64,000 bases of DNA from DASWLF01 sp963768765 (GCA_963768765.1 CAVYJK010000020.1:186001-250000), one strand, 5' to 3'; counted from the first letter of the stretch, positions 18,070-27,915 are shown. The notes: generated by a model not told the origin, from the letters alone. Numbers and translations: made by a program.

Positions 18070-18109
18070 AAAAAATAAAAAAGCGCCGGCAGCTTTCGCC
18101 TACCGGCGC
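18070..18109 (-). terminator. Rho-independent terminator of tRNA-Phe
   Basis: On the minus strand a stem GCGCCGG/CCGGCGC (18103-18109 with 18083-18089) is followed by a T-rich tract (18070-18082). It lies 27 bases beyond the 3' end of the tRNA gene, correctly placed to end its transcript. Confidence 0.8.
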
Positions 18110-18135
18110 CTGGTTGCAGCCATTTGCGCCCTAAC

Positions 18136-18211
18136 TGGTGGCGGGGGACGGAATCGAACCGCCGACACGGGGATTTTCAGTCCCCTGCTCTACCGACTGA
18201 GCTACCCCGCC
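18136..18211 (-). tRNA. tRNA-Phe (anticodon GAA)
   Basis: A 76-base tRNA with encoded CCA. The acceptor stem is GGCGGGG paired with CCCCGCC; the D arm begins GCTC; the anticodon stem-loop reads GGGGACTGAAAATCCCC with anticodon GAA; the T arm is GGCGG-TTCGATT-CCGTC. All arms pair. A terminator follows at 18070-18109. I see no integrated element next to it. Confidence 0.95.
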
Positions 18212-18624
18212 GACCGATAAGTCTTTATCGCGACCCCGCCCTTTTGTCAATACCAAATGAACCGGCGACCCCCAGAATCCCGCCCCGGCCGCGTCTTTGG
18301 CACCGGCTCCTCCTGCATTTTTGCATCCTCGGCTGGCGCCGCCGCCTGCCGGCGCCTGTCTCCACCGGGCCGGCTCAGGCCATATGGTTAGAGGCCATTT
18401 GGAAAACGGTTCATTCTGTCACCCTGAGCGCCGCGAAGGGTCTAGGTCCTTGGAATGACTAGATTCTTCGCTTTGCTCAGAATGACATTTTTCTGTGGAG
18501 GTAAGTTTTGGAATGGATTGTAGAAAATAATTCCGAATTCGGCGCTCCCCGAGAAATCGTCCCTTGCCAAATCCTTCTAATACGAAGAAAATATTGGTAA
18601 CCTGTTAACCAGAGGTTTCCCGAG
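18212..18624. other. Non-coding stretch upstream of the kinase gene
   Basis: About 410 bases without a gene I can support. It includes the inverted-repeat element at 18392-18520. The final 100 bases are more AT-rich and could carry the kinase promoter, but no clear -35/-10 pair stands out. Confidence 0.45.
18392..18520. repeat. MITE-like inverted-repeat element
   Basis: Left end 'AGGCCATTTGGAAAAC' and right end 'GTTTTGGAATGGATT' are imperfect reverse complements. Inside, 'TCTGTCACCCTGAGC' faces 'GCTCAGAATGACA'. It belongs to the same family as the outer element at 155-609, but without nested insertions, so it shows the ancestral size of about 130 bases. Confidence 0.55.
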
Positions 18625-20263
18625 GTGCTTCCCAACCTTCTCATTGCAGGTCCGGAGACGGACGCCAGCCAAAGATTGGCACGAATCGTGGCGGGGGCCT
18701 TATAAAGTGCGCCGCTGCCTGCCCGAGCACCTGCTGGCCGAGGTCCAGGGCCGGACCCCCGACCTGCTGCTCCTGATGGGAGACTTCCCTGGTCTCCACC
18801 AGGTTATCCGCCGTCTCAAGGCCATGGAATCTTTAAGAGAGTGCCCCATCGTCATCGCCTTCCCGGAGTTCTCCGAGGCCACCGCGGCCTGGGCCCTGGA
18901 GGCGGGCGCCGATGAGTTTCTGCTGCCTCCCTTTGAGCCCGGCAAGATTCTGGCCCGCCTGGGGGTGATGGTCCGGCTGCTCCACGACCGGCGTCTGCTC
19001 CTGGACTCCCACGAGGAATTCTCCCGCATCTTCCAGGAGACCGGCCAGCCGCTGTTCTTCTGCGACCGCGCCGGCTCGGTCTGCAACCTCAATCCGGCTT
19101 TGCGGCGCCTCCTGGGTTATCCGGGCAAACGGGGGACCCCGGTTCCCATGAACATCGAAGAGGTGCTCTACGGGCCCGAAGACCGGGAAAGGTTCCGGCG
19201 GGCCATCTCCGAGCCCGCCGGCGCCTCCCACCTCAAGCTGCATCTCCGGAGCCGGGAAGGCCAGCCCGTCACGGTGCTGCTGAACGATCTGGCGCTGCCG
19301 GACCGGCCGGCAGACCTGCGCAGCTTCCAGGTGCAGCCGGTGGGCTCCCCTTCTCCCCTGAAACGGGCCCTGCAGGGCCTGGTGGAACATCTCTTCCCCA
19401 GCGCCCGGGACTATCTGACCTTGCTGAAGATGACCCCCCTGCTGGGGGGACGTTATGAAAAGGTGAAAAAACTGGGGCAGGGTAATTTCGGCGAAGTCTG
19501 GCTGGTGGTGGACACCGAAGCCACGGGGCCCCAGCGCTACTATGTGGCCAAGATCCCCTTCCTCAAGGCGGCCAACCCCAAGTTCCGGAAAGAGGCCGCC
19601 ATTTGCCAGAAGCTGGCTCCCCACCCCGGGGTGGCGCAGCTCATCGAGACCCTGGAAGACGACGGCAAGCTGATCTTGATTCAGGAGTACGTGGCGGGCA
19701 AAACCCTGTCCGACCTGCTGGACCAGGAGCTGCCCCGCCCCCTGGTGGAGCGCCTCATCCTGCAGCTCATCGACGTGGTGGCCCACGCCCACAAAAACCG
19801 CATCATGCATCGGGACATCAAGCCCGGGAACATCATTATCCAGCCGGACGGCACCCTGAAACTGCTGGATTTCGGGGTGGCCAAGATCCTGGGAGAAAAG
19901 GAAATCAGCGGCACCATGGTGGGGTCCCGCCCCTTCATGGCGCCGGAGCAGATCATGGGCAAAAGCGAACGCCGCAGCGACATCTGGGCCATCGGGGTCC
20001 TCATGTATCTTTTGTATACGGGCGAACTGCCGTTTTACCGCGAAGTGGAAAAACTGTTGATCGACCAGATCCTGGAGCAGGAACCGCAGCCGCCCCGGGA
20101 GCTGCAACCGGAAATCCCCCCGGCCTTGGAGGCCATTATCTTGAAGTGCCTCAAGAAAAACGTGGACGAGCGCTACCTTAGCGCCGTGGCCCTGAGGCAA
20201 GACCTGCTGCGCCAATTCCCGCACTACGGCACCCAGACCGGGAGGTGGCCATGGATCCAGTAA
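18625..20263 (+). CDS. Receiver-like/PAS/Ser-Thr protein kinase (frame broken near N-terminus)
   Basis: Composite of about 545 residues. I place the start at GTG 18625, with AGAGG nine bases upstream; it reads 'LPNLLIAGPETDASQRLARI', a receiver-domain opening, and joins the main frame when one G is removed from the G5 tract at 18693-18697. Domains: degenerate response-regulator receiver (about 1-120, lacking a clear phospho-Asp), PAS (about 130-245), and a Hanks-type kinase (about 275-530) with the glycine loop 'LGQGNFGEVW', 'HRDIKPGNI', 'DFGVAK' and 'MAPEQ'. The end overlaps the next gene by 13 bases. It probably phosphorylates Ser/Thr in response to a PAS-sensed signal; targets are unknown. 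Confidence 0.85.
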
Positions 20264-21303
20264 CCCACGTAACCACGGGTCTCCTCCTTTCCCAGCTCAT
20301 CCCCGGCCCCTCCCGGGCCTGGAGTGCGGTGGCGGGTTTGATCTTCACCCTGCTGCCCGATATCGACTATTTCCTGGTGTTTTGGGACCGGCTGGCCTTC
20401 ATCCGCTACCACCGGGGGTATACTCACTCGCTCTTAGCGGTGCCTCTGTTTGCCCTGTTGGGCGCGGCGGTGGGCCGGGCCCTGGGGGGGCCCCGCTGGT
20501 TTTGGCCCTTGTTCTTTCTGGGCCTGGCGGTCCTTTCGGCCCATGTATTTCTGGACCTGGCCACCTCCTACGGCACCCAGATCTTCAACCCCCTGAGCCG
20601 CCGACGCTTCAGCCTGGACTGGCTCTTTATCATCGACCCCTATTTCACCACCTTGCTGCTGGCGGGAGCCGCGGTCGCGCTGGTCTCCCCCGCCTGGGGC
20701 CGCAAGCTGGGGGCCTGCTGCCTGGCGGCGGCCGGGGGCTATCTGGTGCTTTGCGGCCTCTACCATCACCAGGCCCTGACTTTGGCCCGGCAGGTGTTTC
20801 CCGCGGCCCAGGGGGAGTGGGTGGTGGCCGCCCTGCCCCAGCCTTTTTCCCCTCGCCGCTGGCAGCTCATTGCCGCCGGTCCCGGGGAAGTCCGCCAGGC
20901 CTTTGTGGAACTGCCTTACCGGTTCCGGTCGGGCCTGAGAGCGCCCGCAATGCAGGTGGAGGCCGCCGAAGTGCTCCCGGGGAACTGTGACCCCCCGCCC
21001 CTGCCCTATCAGGCCCCACAGCATCTCGCGGTCCGCATCTGGAAGGCCGCCCCCCCGCCGGCCGGCGATTATTCCCCGGAAGCCCGGCGAATCCTGGACC
21101 GCTATCTGGAGTTCGCCCGCTTCCCCCTGCTGCACCGGGCCCAATCCCTGGGGAGCGGCAGGGTGCTGGAATGGCTTGACCTGCGCTTTTCCGTCCCCGG
21201 GCGGGCCATGCCCTTTGTGCTGCGGCTCCAACTGGACGGCCAGGGCCGTCTGCAAGAATGGCTCATCGGGCGCTGCTCCGGGAAGGGGCAGGAGGGCGGG
21301 TAA
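20251..21303 (+). CDS. YdjM/DUF457-type membrane metal-dependent hydrolase
   Basis: A 350-residue protein starting 'MDPVTHVTTGLLL', with the early acidic/His motifs 'LLPDIDYF' and 'YHRGYTHSL' and 'HVFLDLATSYGTQIFNPLS', typical of the YdjM/DUF457 family of inner-membrane predicted metal hydrolases. Several hydrophobic helices lie in residues 25-175; the C-terminal half is soluble. ATG 20251 is preferred over GTG 20245 because GGAGG lies six bases upstream. It overlaps the kinase gene and is probably co-transcribed with it. The substrate is unknown. Confidence 0.85.
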   Translation: MDPVTHVTTGLLLSQLIPGPSRAWSAVAGLIFTLLPDIDYFLVFWDRLAFIRYHRGYTHSLLAVPLFALLGAAVGRALGGPRWFWPLFFLGLAVLSAHVFLDLATSYGTQIFNPLSRRRFSLDWLFIIDPYFTTLLLAGAAVALVSPAWGRKLGACCLAAAGGYLVLCGLYHHQALTLARQVFPAAQGEWVVAALPQPFSPRRWQLIAAGPGEVRQAFVELPYRFRSGLRAPAMQVEAAEVLPGNCDPPPLPYQAPQHLAVRIWKAAPPPAGDYSPEARRILDRYLEFARFPLLHRAQSLGSGRVLEWLDLRFSVPGRAMPFVLRLQLDGQGRLQEWLIGRCSGKGQEGG

Positions 21304-21394
21304 TTAAGGGAGGAGGCCAGGGCTGATGGGTTCCTGCCCGCGCCCCCAGACCAGAAAAGCCCAAAGACGGATAGGGAATTGGCCCATGGTCGCA

Positions 21395-21730
21395 ATGAAT
21401 AACCTGTTTGCTCAAATCCCAGACCGGATTCCTGAAGAAATCAGCGAAATTTTGCTGAAAACCCACCGCCTTCATTTGGAGCGCATCGTCTCCGCCGGCC
21501 ACGCCACCCCGGCGGGGCAGTGGTACGACCAGGAGACCCATGAGTGGGTCCTACTGCTGGCCGGCCGGGCCGGCTTGCGGTTTGAGGGCGAAGCGGAGGT
21601 GCGGGTCCTGGGGCCGGGGGATTACCTCAACATTCCGGCCCACTGCCGGCACCGGGTGGAATGGACCGACCCGGCCCAGAAAACCGTGTGGCTGGCCTTG
21701 CATTACCGGGAGCCCCAAGGTGTCTCGTAA
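21395..21730 (+). CDS. Small cupin-domain protein
   Basis: A 111-residue single cupin starting 'MNNLFAQIPDRIPEE'. The core carries 'TPAGQWYDQETHEWVLLL', where H and E fit the first cupin motif, and 'GPGDYLNIPAHCRHRVEW' for the second, including metal-ligand-like histidines. Such proteins bind a metal and act as isomerases, dioxygenases or sensors; nothing here decides which. An in-frame ATG 69 bases upstream would add residues without similarity to the fold, so I use 21395. Confidence 0.75.
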   Translation: MNNLFAQIPDRIPEEISEILLKTHRLHLERIVSAGHATPAGQWYDQETHEWVLLLAGRAGLRFEGEAEVRVLGPGDYLNIPAHCRHRVEWTDPAQKTVWLALHYREPQGVS

Positions 21731-21815
21731 CTACCATGGGAGGCCTTTGGGCGTTTGCACCAAATTGAGGATCGTCCCCAACTCCTTGGCCCGTGACCCT
21801 GGATGACGTTACGGC

Positions 21816-22787
21816 ATGGACCACCCTTTTAACCCTTTCAAGGTAGTTTTCTTGCTCCTTTTGGGCTATGGCATCACCCCGATACAGGCCGTAAACCCTG
21901 GCTATGCTGAATCCATGAATCGGCACGAAATCCGGGCCAACCTGGCCGCCCACCTGGAATACCTGAGCGTCCGCCTGGGGGAGCGCTCTATCTACCGGCC
22001 CGAAAACCTCAGGGCCGCGGAGGACTATGTCTGCCAGGGTTTCGCCCGCCTGGGTTACCAGCCTCGGCGCCAGACCTTCAGCTACCAGCGCACCGAGGTG
22101 AGCAACGTCATCGCCGGGGACCAGGGGCCCGGCGGCTACTACATCCTGGGAGCCCACTTCGACACGGTGGCCGGGACCCCCGGGGCCGATGACAACGCCT
22201 CCGGAGTGGCCGTGCTCCTGGAAGTGGCCCGCCTGGCCCGGGGGCTCACCCTGCCCCGGCCCTGGACCTTCATCGGCTTCACCACCGAGGAACCCCCGGC
22301 CTTCTTCACCCCCTACATGGGTTCCCGAGTCTATGCCAAGCGGGCCCGCCGGCAAAAAGATAACATCCTGGGGATGCTGTGCCTGGAGATGGTAGGCTAC
22401 TACCGCCGGGAACCCGGCAGCCAGTCGCTGCCGTTGACCCTGCGCTTCCTGGGGTATCCCACCACCGGCGACTTCATCGGCTTGGTGAGCAACCGCCGGT
22501 CCAAGCCGCTGCTGGAGCGGCTGGAGCGGGCCATCCGGCAGGGCAGTCGCCTGCCCACCGCCACCCTGGCCGCCCCCCTGGGGGGCTACCTGCTGCCGGA
22601 GGTGCGCTTGAGCGACCACGCCAATTTCTGGGATGAAGGCTATCCCGCCGTCATGGTCACCGACACCGCCTTCATGCGCAACCCCCACTACCACGGCCCC
22701 GGCGACGTCATGGAGAACCTGGACCTGGAGGCCATGGTGGAGCTGACCCTGGGCCTGCTCAATTTCTTGCAGGTGGAAGGGAAATAA
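21816..22787 (+). CDS. M28-family zinc aminopeptidase
   Basis: A 323-residue metallopeptidase. Ligands visible: 'LGAHFDTV' (H, D), 'GADDNASG' (bridging D), 'TTEEPP' (catalytic E and ligand E), 'LSDHANFWD' and 'HYHGPGD' (last His). The first 30 residues include 'VVFLLLLGYG' then 'PIQA' and could be a signal peptide, placing the enzyme outside the cytoplasm. Alternatively, translation starts at the internal Met of 'MNRHEIRANL' (21915) and the protein is cytosolic. The peptide substrate is unknown. Confidence 0.88.
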   Translation: MDHPFNPFKVVFLLLLGYGITPIQAVNPGYAESMNRHEIRANLAAHLEYLSVRLGERSIYRPENLRAAEDYVCQGFARLGYQPRRQTFSYQRTEVSNVIAGDQGPGGYYILGAHFDTVAGTPGADDNASGVAVLLEVARLARGLTLPRPWTFIGFTTEEPPAFFTPYMGSRVYAKRARRQKDNILGMLCLEMVGYYRREPGSQSLPLTLRFLGYPTTGDFIGLVSNRRSKPLLERLERAIRQGSRLPTATLAAPLGGYLLPEVRLSDHANFWDEGYPAVMVTDTAFMRNPHYHGPGDVMENLDLEAMVELTLGLLNFLQVEGK

Positions 22788-22902
22788 CGCCCCCGTCCCT
22801 GCGTCAAGGACGAAACAACGCGGAGCAGTGCCGGCCCCAAGGATTTATGATAAGATTATTTTAATATCTTGAGCAGGCACGGCCTTGCCGTAAAGGACTG
22901 GC

Positions 22903-23844
22903 ATGACGGATAAGAAATTCTTCGGCAAAATCCACGAGGACCCCTGGGAAGCCCTGGCCAAGGGCCCCCGGGAGGTGATGGCCTCCATCTGGCAGGGCTA
23001 CCTCACCGAAGTCCTGGGGATCTCGGCCAAAAGCGGCCGCTTCCAGGTCCTGCGCCGGGAGATCGAGAGCGCCGCGGGGTTTGAGCAGATCTTTGAGAAC
23101 TGGAACACCCTGCCTCCGGAGTCCCGGGTGGTGGCCTGGCAGCGCCTGGTTACCGCGGCCCGGGATAAGCTCCAGGCCCTGGGCGGGACCTGCGTGCGCT
23201 GCGGGGAGTGCTGCGAGAAGGGCAGCCCGACCCTGCTGACCCACGATTTAGCTCTCTTTCAGCAGGAGGTCCTCACCTGGAACGACGTGTACACCCTGCG
23301 GGCCGGCGAACAGGTCACCGACCGGGACGGCCAGGCCATCGCCTTGCAGGAAGAGCGCCTGAAGGTCCGGGAAGTGCCGGGCGCCCGGCAGTGCTGGTTT
23401 TATCTGGCGGCTACCCGGAGCTGCCGCATTTACGAGAACCGGCCCGAGCAGTGCCGCCGGCAGAACTGCTGGGGGGAGCCGCCCCGGCCGCCGGCCGCAG
23501 CCCAGCTCCTGAGCCGCCGGGATTTGCTGGCCGCGGTGCCCGAGGTCTGGGACCTGATCCGGGAGCACCAGGAGCGCTGCGACTGCGCCCAAGTGGCCCG
23601 GGCCGTGGCGGCCCTGGGCGCCGGCCAGGAAGAGGCGGCCGACCCCCTCTTTGAGGCCCTGCACTTTGACCACTACCTGAGGCAGATGCTCCTCCACGAC
23701 TGGGGTCTGACCGTGGCGGCCACCGAGCTGCTCCTGGGCCGGTCCCTCACCGAGTTCCTCCGGGGCCACGGTATTGCGGCCACCCTTACCCCCGAGGGCG
23801 TCTTCCGCCTGGAGGTCAAGGAAAATTATCCGCCCGCCTCCTGA
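22903..23844 (+). CDS. YkgJ-family cysteine-cluster protein
   Basis: A 313-residue protein with the CxxCxxCC signature, here 'CVRCGECCEKGSP' near residue 99, followed by 'CWFYLAATRSCRIYENRPEQCRRQNC'-type cysteines (about 166-190). This is the YkgJ/UPF0153 pattern, thought to bind zinc or iron. N- and C-terminal helical extensions make it longer than the minimal family. The function of the family is not established. The nitroreductase gene begins about 80 bases later on the same strand. Confidence 0.85.
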   Translation: MTDKKFFGKIHEDPWEALAKGPREVMASIWQGYLTEVLGISAKSGRFQVLRREIESAAGFEQIFENWNTLPPESRVVAWQRLVTAARDKLQALGGTCVRCGECCEKGSPTLLTHDLALFQQEVLTWNDVYTLRAGEQVTDRDGQAIALQEERLKVREVPGARQCWFYLAATRSCRIYENRPEQCRRQNCWGEPPRPPAAAQLLSRRDLLAAVPEVWDLIREHQERCDCAQVARAVAALGAGQEEAADPLFEALHFDHYLRQMLLHDWGLTVAATELLLGRSLTEFLRGHGIAATLTPEGVFRLEVKENYPPAS

Positions 23845-23921
23845 GGCGAAAAAAACCAGGGTGGTTTTTGGATAGTTCTGCGCTTATATATGCTGAGTCA
23901 TACCCAGGAAGGCACGAACCA

Positions 23922-24542
23922 ATGGACCTGGCCAAGGATGGGCCAGATGGAAGGGATGGCGACGAACCGATGATGATTGAAGAACTGATTAGAGGCAACC
24001 GGAGCTTTCGGCGGTTTTTTCAGGATAAGGCTATTTCCTCGGACACCTTGAAATGGCTGGTGAATCTGGCCAGGTTGTCCGCCTCCGCGGCCAACCTCCA
24101 GCCCCTGAAATACCTCCTGTCCCACGACCCCCACCAGAACGAGGCCATTTTCTCCTGCCTGGCCTGGGCCGGGTACTTGAAAGACTGGCCGGGGCCCGAG
24201 GAAGGCGAGCGGCCGGCGGCCTACATCATCATTTTGCAAGACCGGGACATCGCCAAAGAGGTGGGGTGCGACCACGGCATCGCGGCCCAAAGCATACTCC
24301 TGGGGGCCAGGGAAAAGGGCCTGGGCGGTTGCCTGATCGGCTCCATCAAGAAGGACCTGCTGCGGGAGTTGCTCAGCCTTCCCACGAGATACGAGCTCCT
24401 CCTGGTCATTGCCCTGGGAAAGCCCAAGGAGACCGTGGTCCTGGAAGAGGCGGAGCCCGGGGACAGCATCAAGTATTGGCGGGATGAGGAAGGCGTCCAC
24501 CATGTGCCCAAAAGGAAGCTGGAAGATATTATCCTTGGTTAA
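23922..24542 (+). CDS. Nitroreductase-family FMN protein
   Basis: A 206-residue protein of the nitroreductase fold. The FMN-binding start 'IRGNRSFRRFFQDKAI' and 'SASAANLQPLKYLL' are typical, as is 'GCDHGIAAQSILLGAREKGLGGC'. Such enzymes use NAD(P)H to reduce nitro groups, quinones or related compounds; some are dehalogenases. ATG 23922 has AGGAAGG nine bases upstream, but the family normally starts at 'MMIEELI' (23970), so the first 16 residues are uncertain. Confidence 0.85.
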   Translation: MDLAKDGPDGRDGDEPMMIEELIRGNRSFRRFFQDKAISSDTLKWLVNLARLSASAANLQPLKYLLSHDPHQNEAIFSCLAWAGYLKDWPGPEEGERPAAYIIILQDRDIAKEVGCDHGIAAQSILLGAREKGLGGCLIGSIKKDLLRELLSLPTRYELLLVIALGKPKETVVLEEAEPGDSIKYWRDEEGVHHVPKRKLEDIILG

Positions 24543-24778
24543 ATAGCGGAATTATATCGCAACTTATTAGTCATTATAGCTATTGGCAAGTTATTCAAAG
24601 GTGAGTGAAGCTCATATTTCATCTAGAACTAATAGGAAGTTCCGAGGCAAAGGAAATATTTTAATAAGCCCTATTAAATCGGCGTTGTTGACATTCCACA
24701 ACAAGAGAAAAAGTTTTATCTGTAATCTCAAAATCCAATCCTTCTTGGGATTTCGACGTGCCGATAGGACTTGCTGTG

Positions 24779-26845
24779 CTATAAACTCGCCTTTAAGAGG
24801 ACCGTCACGCTGGTACCTTTGTCAGGTTCGCTTTCTATTTTGATCTCACCTTGGTGTGCTTCAATAATCGTCTTGGAGATGGCTAGTCCCAGACCGCTAC
24901 CCTTGGGCTTGGTGGAATAGAAGGGCTGGAAGATCTTGTCTATGATGTCATGAGGAATTCCTTCACCGGTATCGCTGATCTGCACAAACACCCTATCGTT
25001 ATGACACCCGCTAATAAATGTCAAATTGCCCCCGGCCGGCATGGCTTCGATGCTATTCTTGGCGATATTTAAAAGCACCTGGCTCAAATGGAGCGGGGCA
25101 AAATGAACCTGAGGAAGTTTGGGATCCAAATTTAACGATAACTTTATATTTCTTTCGTGCAGACTTGGTTCCAATTTAAGGGCCAGTTCCTGGATCAGGG
25201 TGTTTAGATTTATGACCCCCTTTTTAGTCTCCGATAACTTTGCGAAGCTTCCTACCTCTGCCAGAAAATCCTCTAACCGTCGAATTTCCTCGACGATGAT
25301 CTTGAGCTTCCCTATATACTTTTGCGGGTCATCTGCTGAACCCTTCAATACTTGACGGGCAATCCCACCTATAACCATCAAGGGGTTCTTTACTTCGTGG
25401 CTGATATGAGCCGCCATATGACCCAAGGCTGACAGTCGCTCCGCCTGTAGGAGCTTCTCTTGAAGCTGTTTGCGCTCTCGAAGGTCCCGGAAAAATCCCA
25501 CCGTGGCTGCTTCATGATCATTTTCATATATCAGAATGGCAGAAAGTTCGACGGGAATTTGCTCTCCGGTTTTGCTTAGCGCAATAGTCTCGTAGTTAAC
25601 TAAGCGTCCGGTCCCCCCAAACCCTGGACTATTTATTTTTGCCCTGATGTCTTGGGCCACTCCGGAGGGATAGAGAAGGGCTACGTTAATTTTGCCAATC
25701 ACCTCTTCTTTTCGGTGACCCAATATCCTCTCTGCGCCTTCATTAAAAATGAGAATATTGCCACGCGGGTCATTAGCAATAATACCATCGTGGGAGGTCT
25801 GGATTAATTTAGTCTGAAATTGGTGCATCTTCTCAATTTCAGCAGTCAAGGCCTGCTTTGCATCAAATAATTTAGCATCATGGATCGCAAATGCGATTTC
25901 TTCGGCAATCGACTGTAGCAGAAGACGGTCCTCTTCCTGAAATGGTTCGCCGCCAGCCTTGTTCAAGACTTCCAACACCCCGACTTTTTCTTTTCCAGCC
26001 ACCAGGGGAATAGCCACCATGTTTCTGGTATGAAAACCTGTCTCAAGATCAAACCTTCTATAAAACCGAGGATCTTTCTGGACATCGTTGATGACCTCGG
26101 AGTTCTGCGATTGTAAGACCTTCCCGGCCAAGCCCTGGTTAGCAGAAAATTTGGCGTTCATCATGGCCGGCTGGGGGGGTACCAAACCGAAAAACTGAAA
26201 ATTATTTTTCTCATCATCAAGGAGCATCAGCGAGGCAGCTTCTGCGGAAACGGCTTCCATGCTAGAGTACAAGACCGCCTCTAGAACATCCCGGAGATTC
26301 AGGGCCTTGGCGATTTTGGAGCTCACTGTGAAGTAAGCGTTAAATTTAGCAATCCTTTTTTCGTATTCCAAACGTTCAACAAGTTGGGCTATGAACTGAG
26401 AAAGCAAGAAGATAACCTTTCCTGCCAGTCTTAACTCAGGCAGTTTTCTGTTTTCAGGGATCAAAAGTCCCAAAAGCCCCATCCTTTTTCCTTTACTATG
26501 GAGGAGAAACAACGCAACATAAGTAGTCTCCTGCAGGGATAGAGATAATATCAAGGGTTGGAAGTCTGCATGGATCGGGATCTGGCGGAATTGCTCAACA
26601 CAAATTCTCTCAATTGTCTGCACAGTTATGCCTTGAACCCCCACTTGGAAGAAGGAATGGGTGGATGGTCTATGTTCTTCAAAATAAAGAATGGCAGCAG
26701 TTACTCCCATCACTCTGACTAAGATGGGAAGCACTTCCTGTGCCAGCCCTGCGAGGTCTTTAGAATTTACCGCTATTTCAGTAATTTCTAAGAGATGTAA
26801 TGCCTCCTCGCCAGAAATATGACCTCGCAATTCTTGATCCGGCAT
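24779..26845 (-). CDS. Soluble GAF-GAF-PAS sensor histidine kinase
   Basis: A 688-residue kinase without membrane segments. Order: divergent GAF-like domain (about 10-160), clear GAF (about 180-335, 'VSAEAASLMLLDDE', 'SEVINDVQKDPRF'), PAS (about 345-460, 'DGIIANDPRGNILIFNEGAE'), HisKA with phospho-His near residue 481 in 'HISHEVKNPL', and HATPase_c with N-box 'NIAKNSIEAM', 'DTGEGIP' and 'GSGLGLAI'. No response regulator is adjacent. GC content is visibly lower than in most of the window. Its GAF is closely similar to that of the membrane protein at 39661-40623. Bases 24543-24778 hold no supportable gene. Confidence 0.93.
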   Translation of the reverse strand: MPDQELRGHISGEEALHLLEITEIAVNSKDLAGLAQEVLPILVRVMGVTAAILYFEEHRPSTHSFFQVGVQGITVQTIERICVEQFRQIPIHADFQPLILSLSLQETTYVALFLLHSKGKRMGLLGLLIPENRKLPELRLAGKVIFLLSQFIAQLVERLEYEKRIAKFNAYFTVSSKIAKALNLRDVLEAVLYSSMEAVSAEAASLMLLDDEKNNFQFFGLVPPQPAMMNAKFSANQGLAGKVLQSQNSEVINDVQKDPRFYRRFDLETGFHTRNMVAIPLVAGKEKVGVLEVLNKAGGEPFQEEDRLLLQSIAEEIAFAIHDAKLFDAKQALTAEIEKMHQFQTKLIQTSHDGIIANDPRGNILIFNEGAERILGHRKEEVIGKINVALLYPSGVAQDIRAKINSPGFGGTGRLVNYETIALSKTGEQIPVELSAILIYENDHEAATVGFFRDLRERKQLQEKLLQAERLSALGHMAAHISHEVKNPLMVIGGIARQVLKGSADDPQKYIGKLKIIVEEIRRLEDFLAEVGSFAKLSETKKGVINLNTLIQELALKLEPSLHERNIKLSLNLDPKLPQVHFAPLHLSQVLLNIAKNSIEAMPAGGNLTFISGCHNDRVFVQISDTGEGIPHDIIDKIFQPFYSTKPKGSGLGLAISKTIIEAHQGEIKIESEPDKGTSVTVLLKASL

Positions 26846-27305
26846 AAAACAACTCTAAAGCTCGTTTTTATTTATAATTATATTAACCCGCTTTATCTCT
26901 GGGAACGAAACGACCGGATGGATGGTGGTAATTAAGTCAAGAAGCCTCCAAGGGGATCCGCCCATTGGAGGCCTAATCGCGGCATCTTCAGGATTAGCAT
27001 GGTAATCTCCGCTACTGGAGACTGGAAGTATGGTGGGTATTTGCAGGGACTAATTTTACATATAAGTTATTTTTTGTAAATAAATATTTAAGAGCTACTA
27101 AGATAAGAACCACTTTAAGTGGATGAGGCGCAGTTTTTACGTCTTCTAAGCCAGCTTAGTGGCCGGGTTTCGGGCGAACAAGGGGAACGCAGAGAGTGAA
27201 GCTATCTGCTATATATGCGCAATTTCTAAGCGAAGAATGTTTTGATATCTTAAAGGTTTCTGCAATTTAGAAATGCATTGAATTGGAAACACCTGGGTTT
27301 TGGGG
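26846..27305. other. Intergenic region with two palindromes
   Basis: About 460 AT-rich bases between engB and the histidine kinase gene, both on the minus strand. A hairpin with 8-bp arms (GCCTCCAA at 26944-26951 and TTGGAGGC at 26965-26972) may end engB transcription, though no T-run follows. A 13-base palindrome, CCACTTTAAGTGG (27110-27122), is a possible protein site. I see no gene or known riboswitch. Confidence 0.4.
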
Positions 27306-27915
27306 CTATTTATGGGCTCCCAGACATTCCAGCAGCCGTGCCCAGAGCTTATCCCGGCCCTCGCCGGTGTACGGCTGAGAACCAGGTGAGGTCCCCCGGC
27401 CCCACCCCAAAGGGGGCCAGGGCCCCGGCGATATGTTTCAGCTGGCGGGCCCGCTCCCCCATCTTCAGTTTGTCCGCCTTGGTGAGGACCGGCAGCACCA
27501 CCCGCTGCCGGGCGGTCAGGTATTCCCACAGGAATAACTCCTCCGGCCCCACCCGGCGGCGGCCGTCCTGGAGAAAGACCACCGCGGCCAGATTTGGCCT
27601 GGCCCCCAAATACTCCAGCACCAGGTGCCCCCAGCTTTCCTTGAGGGAGCGGGAGACTGCGGCGTAGCCGAATCCCGGCAGGTCCACGAAGTACCAGCGC
27701 CCGTTGATGAGGAAGAAATTGACGGCCCGGGTGCAACCCGGACGGGAGCTGGTGCGCACCAGCTTCTTGCGCCCCAGCAGGGCGTTGATCAGGGAGGACT
27801 TGCCCACGTTGGAGCGGCCCAGGAAAGCCACTTCCGGCATCCCGCCGCCTGGGAACTGCTCCACCCGGTGGGCGCTGAGGCCGAATTCGGCGCTGACGAT
27901 TTTCGGAATGGCCAT
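27306..27915 (-). CDS. engB: Ribosome-biogenesis GTPase EngB/YsxC (frame broken)
   Basis: Composite of about 202 residues. Motifs: 'EVAFLGRSNVGKSSLINAL' (G1), 'RPGCTRAVNFF' (G2), 'VDLPGFGYA' (G3), 'VLTKADKL' (G4), 'FSAV' (G5). The frame breaks at 27366-27373; removing one base continues 'FSAV' into 'TGEGRDKLWARLLECL' and a TAG stop at 27306. The start 'MAIPKIVSAEF' (27915) fits the family better than one 30 bases upstream. EngB acts in 50S subunit assembly and is usually essential, so the break is most likely a sequence error. Confidence 0.92.

Noticed and set aside
18136..18211. tRNA-Phe as an integration site for a mobile island
   Set aside because: No integrase, no direct repeat of the tRNA 3' end and no composition change on either side were found.
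24583..24843. 86-codon frame between the nitroreductase and histidine kinase genes
   Set aside because: Overlaps the end of the kinase gene on the other strand, has no ribosome binding site and no recognisable protein features.
26944..26972. c-di-GMP (GEMM) or other riboswitch before the soluble histidine kinase
   Set aside because: Only a simple hairpin is present; none of the conserved internal riboswitch sequence is seen, and it lies nearer to the end of engB.
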